Shown one piece after another: positions 26,736 through 35,696 of a DNA stretch of 64,000 nt. The notes beneath the pieces were generated by a model that did not search any database, was not told where the DNA came from, and saw only the letters and a program-made list of their open reading frames with translations. Source of the stretch: Flavobacteriales bacterium (GTDB taxonomy: Bacteria; Bacteroidota; Bacteroidia; Flavobacteriales_F; PHOS-HE28); contig JAHCIA010000001.1 of assembly GCA_026129465.1 (NCBI GenBank), positions 2,949,503-3,013,502 of the forward strand. Reading direction: 5' to 3'. Numbering within the stretch: position 1 is the first letter of the stretch; every line of letters begins with the position of its first letter. Made by a program: the position numbers and the translations under genes.

Positions 26736-28811
26736 TCACTCGATCACCAGGCGGGCCACCTGCTCCTGCCCCCCTGCACGAAGACGCAGGAAATACATGC
26801 CCGAGGAGCGGCTGGCCAGGGGGATTTCCAGGCGGTGCTCGCCAGCGGGAAGCGTTCCGGCATGCGGCACGGCCACCACCCGGCCCAGCACATCGATCAA
26901 TTCAAGGGAGGCCTCGCCGGCGGCCCGTGTGATGAACCATGCCTGGGCCTGGTCCACTGCCGGATTGGGCACCACCAACAGGCCGCCACCGCCGAGTACG
27001 ATCTCATCGAAGCCCACCGGCTGGTTGTTGATGTTGATGTCGTCCAGATAGATGTTGTTGCCACCGTTGCTCTCGAACTCGAAGCGCACGCGGAAGTTGG
27101 CCACATGGAAATTCGCGGGAATGTTGTCCACCACGGAATAGCCCCACTGGCCGGCATTGGGCACGAAATTGCCGCCCACGGGCGCCCCGGCGGTGTTGAG
27201 CGAGCCGTTGCCCGTGAGTTGCTGGCGCATGGTCCAGGTGTTGCCGCAATTGCTGCTCACATACACACGCAGACGGTCGTTGCTGGAGCTGTTGCGCTGC
27301 GCGTAGGCGTAGCGGAAGGAGATGGTCACCTGCTGCGCACCGGCCATGTTGACGGGTTGGGAAAAGAGGTCGTCCGTGCGGCCGTTCATCGTGGGCGCGT
27401 TCTGGATGCGCACGCTCTTGGTGCCGCTGTGGGCCGCCGCAGTATTGATCGACCAGGTGTTGTCCCCGTTCGGGTTGAAGACGCTCCACGGTGATGCGTC
27501 CAGCGTGGCGTAGCTCTCGAAACCTTCCACGAAGGGTGCTCCTGTGGTCTGCATCACCTTCACCAATTGCGGCACGGTGGTGCTCACATTGCCGCTGGCA
27601 TTGGTCGCGGTGAGCGTCACGGCGTAATTGCCCGGGGTGTTGTAGGTCACCGTCTGGGTGGCCGAGGTACTGGTGGCCGGGCTGCCGCCGGGGAATTGCC
27701 AACTGCGCCCGGTGGCCCCGAAATAGCTCTGGTCCGTGAAGGTCACCGTGCTGCCCTGGCAGATCTCCGGCTTGGTGTTGATGAACACCGCTTTGCAGAG
27801 CGTTTCGGCATCGAACACGCCGGTGAGTTGCAGGTTGGCGGCCTGCCAAAGGTTGTTGCGCTGGGCCACGCTGCTGTTCAAGGCGGCGATCATGCGGGTC
27901 TTCTGGCCGTTGGTGAACATCTTGTAGCAGAACCCATAGTCCATGTAGTTCTCCACGTTGTCCAGCGACCCACAGGTGTTTCCGTTCAGGTTGCAGCTCA
28001 CCCATCCGATGGTGTTGGGGGTGTCGGCCACCTGGTCGTCGTCGTTGCAGTTGCCCGGCAACAAGGGGTCGTTGGAATCGCCCCAGGTGTGCATCAAGTT
28101 GATCCAGTGGCCCACTTCATGGGTGAGTACACGCGAGTTGCCCACATTGCTGGTGCCGATGCTGCCCGTGAAATTGTGCAGGATCACGATGCCATCGGCC
28201 TCGGCCCAGTCGGCCACCGCGAAAGGCCGGTAGGTGTAGCCCGAGGTCCCTGGGGAATTCGCATAGGCCGAGACCCAGATGTTGAGGTAGCGGTTCCTCG
28301 GCCATTGGATCAGACCCTTCATGGCCTGGTTGCCCTGGCTGGTCAGATGGCTCACCGTGCGGGTGATGCCGTTGGTGCAATTGCCCTGCGGGTCCTTCTT
28401 CGCCAGGCGGAACTCCACGCCCACGTCGGCCACGATGCCCAGGAACTCCGGCTTCACGGTCGGCCAGTCCGGATTCTGCTTGTTGAAGTCCTCGTTCAGG
28501 ATCCGCATCGCGTCGTGGATCTGCGCGTCGGTGATGTTCTCCGGGCCGTAGTTGTGGATGATGTGGAAAACCACGGGGATGACGTAAGAACCGCGCTCCG
28601 CGTCTTCACCCTCCGCAGCGAAGGCCTGGGTGAAGGCCTCCAATTGTTGGTCGGTCGCCTGCATGCGGGCCAGGTCTTCCTCGGAGGGGATGTAGTCCGG
28701 TGCCGCAGGGCTGAAGTCGTCCACCAGACAGCGGAAGTGGGGTGCATCCTGTGCCTGGGTGAGGGTGATCAGCAGAAATAACAGCGCGGATAGGAGGTTA
28801 CGCATGATCAT
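26736..28811 (-). CDS. Secreted M43 zinc metalloprotease, T9SS type A (paralogue 3)
   Basis: The 691-residue protein has a signal peptide (LLSALLFLLITLTQAQ). HEVGHWINLMH begins at residue 231 and ENYMDYGFCYKMF is the Met-turn region, where CSKMF of the other copies is CYKMF. The PKD domain contains GRSWQFPGGSPATS. The MAM-like domain has the signature VSSNCGNTWTMRQQL, and the sorting domain starts VVPNPAVDQAQAW. It is separated from paralogue 2 by 297 nt and so probably has its own promoter; TATCATTG at 28846-28853 on the - strand is a weak -7 candidate. MRNLLS at 28805 is an alternative start two codons downstream. It appears somewhat more diverged than paralogues 1 and 2 are from each other. 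Confidence 0.9.
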   Translation of the reverse strand: MIMRNLLSALLFLLITLTQAQDAPHFRCLVDDFSPAAPDYIPSEEDLARMQATDQQLEAFTQAFAAEGEDAERGSYVIPVVFHIIHNYGPENITDAQIHDAMRILNEDFNKQNPDWPTVKPEFLGIVADVGVEFRLAKKDPQGNCTNGITRTVSHLTSQGNQAMKGLIQWPRNRYLNIWVSAYANSPGTSGYTYRPFAVADWAEADGIVILHNFTGSIGTSNVGNSRVLTHEVGHWINLMHTWGDSNDPLLPGNCNDDDQVADTPNTIGWVSCNLNGNTCGSLDNVENYMDYGFCYKMFTNGQKTRMIAALNSSVAQRNNLWQAANLQLTGVFDAETLCKAVFINTKPEICQGSTVTFTDQSYFGATGRSWQFPGGSPATSTSATQTVTYNTPGNYAVTLTATNASGNVSTTVPQLVKVMQTTGAPFVEGFESYATLDASPWSVFNPNGDNTWSINTAAAHSGTKSVRIQNAPTMNGRTDDLFSQPVNMAGAQQVTISFRYAYAQRNSSSNDRLRVYVSSNCGNTWTMRQQLTGNGSLNTAGAPVGGNFVPNAGQWGYSVVDNIPANFHVANFRVRFEFESNGGNNIYLDDININNQPVGFDEIVLGGGGLLVVPNPAVDQAQAWFITRAAGEASLELIDVLGRVVAVPHAGTLPAGEHRLEIPLASRSSGMYFLRLRAGGQEQVARLVIE

Positions 28812-28925
28812 GGCACTCTAGGGATCTCGGGCGTGAAAGGGAGGACAATGATACCGGATCGTGACGGACCGTTCCGCCACGCGCGACCCACCTTCACCCG
28901 CCCTCCTTGCGATCCAAGCGGCCCC

Positions 28926-31013
28926 TTACTCCACGATGAAGCGCGCCACCTTTTCCACCATGCCGGTGCGCAGGCGCAGGAAGTAGACGCCGCTCGTCAG
29001 CCCGCCGATGGGCAGGTCCATGCGATGCGTGCCAGCGGCCATGTGGCCTTGATACGGCGTGGCGATGGTGCGGCCCAGCACGTCGATCAGGTCCAGTTCG
29101 GTCCGCCCGGCCTTGTCCAGATGGATCACCGCTTGTGCCTGGCCCGCTGCGGGGTTCGGCACCACCAGCAGGCCGCCGCCGCCAAGCGCGATCTCCTCCA
29201 CGCCCACCGGCTGGCCGTTGATGTTGATGTCGTCCAGGTAGATGTTGTTGCCGCCGTAGCTCTCGAACTCGAAGCGCAGGCGGAAGTTGTTCACGTGGTA
29301 GATGGGCGCGATGTTGTTCACTTCGGAATAGCCCCACTGCCCCTGCCCGTTGGGAACGAAGCTCGCCGTCATGGGCGCACCGACGGTGTTCAGGGTCTGT
29401 GTGCCGCGCAGTTGCTGGCGCATGCTCCAGGTGGCGCCGCAGTTGTTGCTCACGTAAACGCGCAGGCGGTCGTCGCTGCCGCTGTTGCGCTGCGCGTACG
29501 CGTAGCGGTAGGTCACCACCACCTGCTGCGCGCTGCTCATGTCGTAGGTGCCAGAAATGAGGTCGTCCGTCTGGCCGTTCATCGCGGCGGTGTTCAGGAT
29601 GCGGGTGCTCTTGTCGCCGGAGAAGGCGGCCGCATTGGTGATGGACCAGGTGTTGTTGCCGTTGGGGTTCACCACGGTCCAGGGTGAAGCATCGAAGTTG
29701 GCGTAGGGCTCGAAACCCTCCATCACGGGCACCGCCGCACCCGGAGCCGCCAGCACCGTCACGTGTCCATTCAGGGTGGAACTCACCTGCGTGCTGCCGT
29801 CGCCCACGGTGAGCGATACCGCATAGACGCCCGGCGCATTGTAGGTCACCACCGGGTTCGCCTGGGTGCTGCTGGAGGGGGTCCCGCCGGGGAAGCTCCA
29901 ATTGCGCTGGGTGATGCCGTGGTAGCTCTGGTCATTGAAGGTGACCGTGCCGCCGGCGCAGATCGTCACCGGGCTGGGGCTGAAGACCGCGGCGCAGGGC
30001 ACATCGGGCGAGGTGACACCGGTGAAGGAGAGATTCTGCGCCTGGGATAGCTGGTTGCGCTGCGCGGTGGTGCTGTTCAGCGCGGCGATCATGCGCGTCT
30101 TCTGGCCGTTGGTGAACATCTTGGAGCAGAAGGAATACTCCATGAAGTTCTCCACGTTGTCCAGCGAGTTGCAGCTGCTGCCATTCACATTGCAGGTCTG
30201 CCAGCCGATGGTGTTGGGCGTGTCGGCCACGCCGTCGTCGCTGTTGCAGTTGCTGGCCACGCCCGGGTTGTTGGTGGGCCCCCAGGGGTGCTCCAGATTG
30301 ATCCAGTGCCCCACTTCGTGCGTCAGGGTGCGGGAGAAATTGGTGATGCCGGTGCCGACCGTGCCCAGGCAGTTGTGGCGAATGACGATGCCGTCCTGCG
30401 TGGGGAACCATTGGGCCGCGCTGGGCAGCAGCGCATAGCCCAGCACACTCGACGAACCGTTGGGCTGAGCGCACACCCACACGTTCAGGTAGCGGTTGCG
30501 TGGCCATTGGATCAAGGCCTTCATGGCGTTGTCGCCCTGGTTGGTCAGGCTGCTCACCGTGCGGGTGATGCCGTTGGTGCAGTTGCCGTTGGGGTCCTTC
30601 TTCGCCAGCCGGAACTCCACATCCACGTTGGCGGCGATGCCCACGAAGCTGGGGTGCGCATTGGACCAGTCCGGATTGGTGCGGCTGTAGTCCTCGTTCA
30701 GGATGCGCATGGCGTCGATGATCTGCGCGTTGCCGATGTTCTCCGAACCATTGTTGTGGATGATGTGGAAGACCACGGGAATGATGTGCGTGGCCCGTTC
30801 CCCATCCATCTCCACCTCGCCGAAGGCGGTGGTGAAGGCCTCCAACTCGGCCTGCGTGGCCGCGATTCGCGCAAGCGCTTCGGGGTCGCCGCCCGTGAGT
30901 TGTTCGAGCAGGGCGTCATCGCCCGTGGCGCAGGGGAAGCCACCGGCATCCTGTTGGGCGGAAAGCGAGAAACTGATGAGGCCTGCGAAGGCCAGGGAGG
31001 AAATACGAAGCAT
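28926..31013 (-). CDS. Secreted M43 zinc metalloprotease, T9SS type A (paralogue 4)
   Basis: The ATG at 31013 (MLRISSLAFAGLISFSLSAQ) was preferred to the frame opening at 31043 because it gives a standard signal peptide and leaves room for the promoter at 31040-31069. The 695-residue product has HEVGHWINLEH from residue 232, followed by PWGPT where the other copies read TWGNS or similar. The Met-turn region is ENFMEYSFCSKMF. PKD (QRNWSFPGGTPSSS), MAM-like and type A sorting (VVPNPAAGQAQAV) domains follow. Differences around the third zinc ligand (LEHPWGPT) suggest changed specificity relative to the neighbours. That is inference only. Confidence 0.9.
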   Translation of the reverse strand: MLRISSLAFAGLISFSLSAQQDAGGFPCATGDDALLEQLTGGDPEALARIAATQAELEAFTTAFGEVEMDGERATHIIPVVFHIIHNNGSENIGNAQIIDAMRILNEDYSRTNPDWSNAHPSFVGIAANVDVEFRLAKKDPNGNCTNGITRTVSSLTNQGDNAMKALIQWPRNRYLNVWVCAQPNGSSSVLGYALLPSAAQWFPTQDGIVIRHNCLGTVGTGITNFSRTLTHEVGHWINLEHPWGPTNNPGVASNCNSDDGVADTPNTIGWQTCNVNGSSCNSLDNVENFMEYSFCSKMFTNGQKTRMIAALNSTTAQRNQLSQAQNLSFTGVTSPDVPCAAVFSPSPVTICAGGTVTFNDQSYHGITQRNWSFPGGTPSSSTQANPVVTYNAPGVYAVSLTVGDGSTQVSSTLNGHVTVLAAPGAAVPVMEGFEPYANFDASPWTVVNPNGNNTWSITNAAAFSGDKSTRILNTAAMNGQTDDLISGTYDMSSAQQVVVTYRYAYAQRNSGSDDRLRVYVSNNCGATWSMRQQLRGTQTLNTVGAPMTASFVPNGQGQWGYSEVNNIAPIYHVNNFRLRFEFESYGGNNIYLDDININGQPVGVEEIALGGGGLLVVPNPAAGQAQAVIHLDKAGRTELDLIDVLGRTIATPYQGHMAAGTHRMDLPIGGLTSGVYFLRLRTGMVEKVARFIVE

Positions 31014-31039
31014 GGTCAAGCAGGTATCTGGTCCGAGGA

Positions 31040-31069
31040 CCAAGTTATTCGATCGGCAAAGGACCGCAA
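31040..31069 (-). promoter_or_regulatory. Candidate promoter of M43 paralogue 4
   Basis: On the - strand TTG (31069-31067) is followed after 19 nt by TAACTTGG (31047-31040), one mismatch from TAnnTTTG with near-ideal spacing. The ATG is 26 nt further on. Confidence 0.4.
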
Positions 31070-31081
31070 GAGCGAGCGCCG

Positions 31082-33154
31082 CTACTCCCTGACGAATCGT
31101 GTGACGGCATTCCCTTCAGGCCGGGATACGCGCAGCACATAGGTGCCGGTGGCGATCGCGGCCACGGGCAGATCGATGCGTTGCGGCCCGGCCGGCAGAC
31201 GGGCCTCCAAGGGCGCCATCGCCGTGCGGCCCAGCGCGTCGAAGAGCTCCACACGCACGGCGCCGCCCGTTTCCAGATGGAAGAGCACCTGCGCCTGCTC
31301 CGCGGCCGGGTTGGGCACCACCAGCAGGCCGCCGCCTTCCAGCGCCAGCTCCTCCAGGCCCACGTGCACACCGTTGATGTTGATGTCGTCCAGGTAGAGG
31401 TCGTTGCCGCCGTGGCTCTCGAATTCGAAGCGCACGCGGAACTTCTGGCTGTGGTAGGGGAAGCTGATGTTGTCGATCAGCGCGTAGCCCCATTGGCCCT
31501 GGCCATCGGGCACGAAGGTGCCATTGTTGTCCGGTGCGGTGGCCAGCGCCATGCTGCCGCGCAACTGCTGGCGCAGGCTCCAGGTGGTGCCGCAATTGCT
31601 GCTCACGTACACGCGGAGTCGATCGTCGTTGTTCGGGTTCCTGCGCGCGAAGGCGTAGCGGTAGGTGATGGTGATCTGCTGCGCGCCGCTGAGGTCGTAA
31701 GTGCTGGAGACGAGCCGGTCCACGCGGCCGAATTTGTCGGGACCGTTGCCGAGCCGCACACTGCGGCCACCGGTGTAGCCCGCTGCCGAGGTCACTTGGA
31801 ATCCGCCGTCGCCATCCGGGTCGCGCACCAGCCATTCATCGGTGGGCAAGGTGGTGATGTCCTCGAAGCTCTCGGTATGCGGCACCGCGCGGCCCACGGC
31901 GGGGAGCACGGCGATGGCCTCTGGTTCGGTGGTGTTCAGGTTGATGTCGCCATCACTCACGATCAGCGACACCGAATAGCGGCCGGTGTTCTGGTAGGTG
32001 ACCGCCGGGTTCGCAGCGGTGCTGAAGGATGGCGTGCCGCCGGGGAAGCCCCAGAAACGTGACTGCACATTGTGGTAACTGGCGTCGGTGAACTGCACGG
32101 TCTCGCCGGTGCACACTTCGCTCTTGCTGCGCGTGAAGCCGATGGCGCACAGGACCGGTTCCTCCTCCACGCCTGTGGCGATCAGGTTCTCCGGTTGCCA
32201 CAATTCGTTGCGTTGCGCGATGCTGGAGGTGAGTGAGGCCACCATGCGTTCGGCCTGGCCCAAGGTGAACATCTTGCTGCAGTAGGAGTACTCCATGAAG
32301 TTCTCCACGTTGTCCAACTCCGACCCGCAGCTGTTCGCGGCCAGCCAGCAGCTGGTCCAGCCCTTGGTCAGCGGGGTGTCGGCCACATCATCGTCCATGG
32401 AACAATTGCTTTCGCTGCCGGGCTCGTTGCTGTTGCCCCAGCAATGCATCAGGTTGATCCAATGCCCCACTTCGTGCGCCCATACGTGGGAACGGCTGGG
32501 GTGGCCCGTACCGATGCTGCCCAGGTAGTCGTGCCGCAACACCATGCCGTCGGCCTCGGGCCAGTTGTTCAACCACATGGGGTAGTAGGTATAGCCCGCC
32601 GCGCCGTTCGCGCTGGCCGCCACCCACACGTTCATGTATTTGTTGCGCGGCCATTGTATCAGCTGCGTCATCTCGAAATCGCCCTGGTAGGTCTGGGTGC
32701 TCACCGTGCGGGTGATGCCATTGGTGCAATTGCCCTGGGGGTCCTTCCGGGCCAGGCGGAACTCCACGCCCACCTCCGCCACGATGTCCAGGAATTCGGG
32801 CCGCACACCGGGCCATTCGGGATTCAGTTTGTTGAAGTCCTCGTTCAGCACGCGGATGCCATCGATCACCTGCGCGTCGCTGATGTTCTCCAGGCCGTTG
32901 TTGTGGATGATGTGCACCACCACGGGGATGATGAACAGTCCCCGCTCCCCGCGCTGGAAACCGGCGGTCCACGCATCCAACTCGGCCTGGGCGCGCAGGG
33001 CATCCTCCAGAAATGCGGGGTCATCGGCGATGCGGCGGGTCAGCGCGTCGTTCTCGTTGGCCTTGCAGGTGAAGCCTTCTTCGGCCGGGCCTTGGGCATG
33101 GAGGGCCGTGGCCATGGAGAGCAGCAGAACTACCGGGGTAATGGATTGACGCAT
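31082..33154 (-). CDS. Secreted M43 zinc metalloprotease, T9SS type A (paralogue 5)
   Basis: The open frame runs back into the neighbouring gene region, but the ATG at 33154 (MRQSITPVVLLLSMATALHAQ) gives a signal peptide and a 690-residue protein of the same size as its paralogues. HEVGHWINLMH begins at residue 227, followed by CWGNS. The Met-turn region is ENFMEYSYCSKMF. It is the most diverged copy: an extra residue in the SELDNVENF segment, and a MAM-like domain reading ESFEDITTLPTDEW where the others read EGFEAYANL. The sorting domain starts VVPNPAAEQAQVLFHL. It is the first gene of the tandem array in transcription order, directly downstream of the cystathionine gamma-synthase gene. Confidence 0.9.
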   Translation of the reverse strand: MRQSITPVVLLLSMATALHAQGPAEEGFTCKANENDALTRRIADDPAFLEDALRAQAELDAWTAGFQRGERGLFIIPVVVHIIHNNGLENISDAQVIDGIRVLNEDFNKLNPEWPGVRPEFLDIVAEVGVEFRLARKDPQGNCTNGITRTVSTQTYQGDFEMTQLIQWPRNKYMNVWVAASANGAAGYTYYPMWLNNWPEADGMVLRHDYLGSIGTGHPSRSHVWAHEVGHWINLMHCWGNSNEPGSESNCSMDDDVADTPLTKGWTSCWLAANSCGSELDNVENFMEYSYCSKMFTLGQAERMVASLTSSIAQRNELWQPENLIATGVEEEPVLCAIGFTRSKSEVCTGETVQFTDASYHNVQSRFWGFPGGTPSFSTAANPAVTYQNTGRYSVSLIVSDGDINLNTTEPEAIAVLPAVGRAVPHTESFEDITTLPTDEWLVRDPDGDGGFQVTSAAGYTGGRSVRLGNGPDKFGRVDRLVSSTYDLSGAQQITITYRYAFARRNPNNDDRLRVYVSSNCGTTWSLRQQLRGSMALATAPDNNGTFVPDGQGQWGYALIDNISFPYHSQKFRVRFEFESHGGNDLYLDDININGVHVGLEELALEGGGLLVVPNPAAEQAQVLFHLETGGAVRVELFDALGRTAMAPLEARLPAGPQRIDLPVAAIATGTYVLRVSRPEGNAVTRFVRE

Positions 33155-33231
33155 GGGAAGCTCGGGATCAAGGGTGATGCAAGGTAACGCGCAGGGGCGG
33201 CTGAAGGATCGGCGTTTCGCGGCGAAGGGCT

Positions 33232-34371
33232 TCAAGCCAGGGCCTGCTCCAGGTCGGCGATCAGGTCCTCGGCGTCCTCCAATCCCACACTGAGCCGGAT
33301 CAGCGTGTCGGCGAGTCCGTTCTTGATCCGCTCCTCGCGCGGGATGCTGGCGTGCGTCATGCTCGCCGGGTGGCCCAACAGTGATTCCACGCCGCCCAGG
33401 CTCTCGGCCAGCGCGAAGAGCTTGGTGCCGCTCAGCACCCGGGTGGCATCGGCCATGGCATCGCCCTTCAGCGTGAAGCTCATCATGCCACCGAAGCCGC
33501 GCATCTGACGCTTGGCCACATCGTGGTTGGGGTGCGTGGCGAATCCTGGCCAGTAGACCTTGTCCACCTTGGGGTGCCGCGCCAGGAATTCCGCCACGGC
33601 CTGCCCATTCTCGCAGTGGCGCTGCATGCGCAGGTGCAGCGTCTTCAGACCGCGCAGCACCAGGAAGCAGTCCATCGGCCCCGGGGTGGCGCCGCTGCTG
33701 TTCTGGATGAAGGCCAGCCGCTCGGCCAGCCCGTCGTCCTTCACCACCAGCGCGCCCATCACCACATCGCTGTGGCCGCCGAGGTATTTCGTCACGCTGT
33801 GCATCACCAGGTCGGCACCCAGGTCCAGCGGGTTCTGCAGGTAGGGGCTGGCGAAGGTGTTGTCCACGCCCAGCAGGCAGCCGTGCTTCTTCGCGATGGC
33901 CGCCAGACCGGCGATGTCGATGATGCGCAGCAGGGGGTTGGTGGGCGTCTCGGCCCAGATGAGCCGGGTGTTGCTGTTCATGGCCGCCTCCACGTTGCGC
34001 AGGTCGCCCATGTCCACGAAATGGAACTTCACGCCAAAGCCCTCGAAGATCTTGGTGAAGAGCCGGTAGGTGCCGCCGTAGAGGTCGTTGGTGCTCACCA
34101 CCTCGTCGCCGGGCTTCAGCAGTTTGATGATCGCATCGATGCTGGCCATGCCGCTGCTGAAACACAGCCCGTGCTTCCCGTTCTCCAGCGCCGCCAGGGC
34201 GTTCTGCAAGGCGGTGCGCGTGGGGTTGTGCGTGCGGCTGTATTCGTAGCCCTTGTGGCCGCCGGGGCCATCCTGCACGTAGGTGCTGGTCTGGTAGATG
34301 GGCGTCATGATCGCCCCGGTGGCGGGGTCGGGTTCCACACCGGCGTGGATGGCTTTGGTGGCGAATTTCAT
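33232..34371 (-). CDS. metB: Cystathionine gamma-synthase / trans-sulfuration PLP enzyme
   Basis: This 379-residue protein belongs to the Cys/Met metabolism PLP-dependent family. It shows TPIYQTSTY near residue 23, the cofactor-binding SSGMASIDA at 72-80, GVDNTFASPYLQNPL at 168-182, and MHSVTKYLGGHSD with the Schiff-base lysine at 195. The C-terminus has ESLGGVESLLGHPASMTHAS, typical of cystathionine gamma-synthase and cystathionine gamma-lyase. These activities cannot be separated with certainty by eye, so the symbol is tentative. A -7 box TACCTTCG lies 20 nt before the ATG. It appears to be a stand-alone metabolic gene between the flippase-like gene and the protease array. Confidence 0.87.
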   Translation of the reverse strand: MKFATKAIHAGVEPDPATGAIMTPIYQTSTYVQDGPGGHKGYEYSRTHNPTRTALQNALAALENGKHGLCFSSGMASIDAIIKLLKPGDEVVSTNDLYGGTYRLFTKIFEGFGVKFHFVDMGDLRNVEAAMNSNTRLIWAETPTNPLLRIIDIAGLAAIAKKHGCLLGVDNTFASPYLQNPLDLGADLVMHSVTKYLGGHSDVVMGALVVKDDGLAERLAFIQNSSGATPGPMDCFLVLRGLKTLHLRMQRHCENGQAVAEFLARHPKVDKVYWPGFATHPNHDVAKRQMRGFGGMMSFTLKGDAMADATRVLSGTKLFALAESLGGVESLLGHPASMTHASIPREERIKNGLADTLIRLSVGLEDAEDLIADLEQALA

Positions 34372-34391
34372 GGGGGTAAGGGGAGGGGCGG

Positions 34392-34399
34392 CGAAGGTA
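34392..34399 (-). promoter_or_regulatory. Candidate -7 box (TACCTTCG) of the cystathionine gamma-synthase gene
   Basis: TACCTTCG on the - strand is followed by CCGCC and lies 20 nt before the ATG at 34371. It differs from TAnnTTTG at one position. Confidence 0.4.
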
Positions 34400-34413
34400 G
34401 CCCAGCGCTCCCC

Positions 34414-35628
34414 TCACACCTTGCTCCTCGTGCGCCGCAACCACCTCGGCAGGATGATCACGCCCATGAACAGGTAGAGGTAGTAGCTGAACAGGCGCCA
34501 GATGATGGCGATGGCGCCGATGAAGCCCAAGGTGGGCAGCAGATCACGGAAGAAGCCCGCGAAGGCCACTTCGGCGACACCGCTGCCACCGGGCGTGGGG
34601 CTGATGAGCAGGATCACCCACATCACCAGCTGGCGCGCATACAGCAGCAGGTGGTCGCCCACACTGAAGAAGGCCGCGGCGATGAAGTTGATCACCAGGA
34701 AGCGCGAGGCCCAGCTGAAGACCGTGGCACCGAAGGCCTGGGCCCAGAAGCGCTTGGGCTTGCCCTTGAGCTCCTCGCTGGTGAGGGCGATGTCGTCGCC
34801 CACCTTGATCACCAGGGGCCGCCAGCGCCGCAATAGCCGCAACCGGAAGACCTGTAGCAGGGCGAACTTGAAGGCGCGCGGCCGGAAGAAGACACCATAG
34901 AAGATGATCCCCACCATGCCCAGGATGAAGGCGTACCCGACCCAGAAGATGGTCTTGATGGGCAGGCCCCAGAAGGCGTTGTCCAATTGCGCAGGGAACA
35001 GGTTGTCCATGCCCACCAGCAGGAAGACGATGGGCACCATGATGACGTAGAAGAGTTCGTCCATCAGGGCGGTCACCAGCACGATGGCCGTGGCGCGGCC
35101 AAGCGGTATGCCCTCGCGGCCGATGATGAACATGGCGATGCCCGAGCCGCCCACCACCGAGGGCGTGAGGGCCGAGGCGAATTCCCAGAGGAAGGTGACG
35201 TTGAAACTCTGCCGCCAGTTGAGGTGCCCATCGCTGAGCACCCGGATGCGGAAGATGTAGCCCAGGTCGCGGAAGGCCGTGGCGATCAAAGCCATGATGA
35301 TCCAGAAGGTGCTGTAGGCGGTCCACTGCACCTGGCCGAGCATCTCGCGTTGCGTCATGCGGCGGTATTGCCCGCTGCCGTCGGTAACCCGCTGGAATTG
35401 GCCGGCGTCGTTCAGGTCGGGAATGCCCGAGGCGCCATCGCCGACCCAGACATAATCGCCGGGTCCCTGGCCAACGAGTTCGAAGCGCTCCTTGCTCAGA
35501 TCGCGCCACAGCAGCCAGCCGGCGGCGATCATGCCGATAAGCACCGGCAACATCACCTTGCGCAGCTTGAAACGGCCGCGGATGTCCTTCTCGTCCTGCT
35601 GGTGGGTGTGGGGCGGGGCGCCTTCCAT
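34414..35628 (-). CDS. Flippase-like integral membrane protein (LPG synthase TM-domain family)
   Basis: The 404-residue protein has a charged His/Asp/Glu-rich N-terminus, one membrane span (MLPVLIGMIAAGWLLW), a soluble loop of about 60 residues, then six or seven spans. The family segment around FLWEFASALTPSVVGGSGIA and the later LLISPTPGGSGVAEVAF match the lysylphosphatidylglycerol synthase TM region (PF03706, formerly UPF0104). Only the membrane domain is present, without the synthase domain, so lipid or glycan flipping is a family-based guess. TACCTTTA at 35663-35670 on the - strand is a possible -7 box. It is divergent from the EamA transporter gene. Confidence 0.82.
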   Translation of the reverse strand: MEGAPPHTHQQDEKDIRGRFKLRKVMLPVLIGMIAAGWLLWRDLSKERFELVGQGPGDYVWVGDGASGIPDLNDAGQFQRVTDGSGQYRRMTQREMLGQVQWTAYSTFWIIMALIATAFRDLGYIFRIRVLSDGHLNWRQSFNVTFLWEFASALTPSVVGGSGIAMFIIGREGIPLGRATAIVLVTALMDELFYVIMVPIVFLLVGMDNLFPAQLDNAFWGLPIKTIFWVGYAFILGMVGIIFYGVFFRPRAFKFALLQVFRLRLLRRWRPLVIKVGDDIALTSEELKGKPKRFWAQAFGATVFSWASRFLVINFIAAAFFSVGDHLLLYARQLVMWVILLISPTPGGSGVAEVAFAGFFRDLLPTLGFIGAIAIIWRLFSYYLYLFMGVIILPRWLRRTRSKV

Positions 35629-35696
35629 CTAATTTCGCCGCTCCGCGCGGGGCGGATCGGGTTAAAGGTATCCGTCGCCCCGCGATCGCCACGACC

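Noticed and set aside
31082..34444. An 1120-codon frame joining paralogue 5 with sequence across the cystathionine gamma-synthase gene
   Set aside because: The upstream 430 codons are out-of-frame metB; the signal peptide at 33154 marks the true start.
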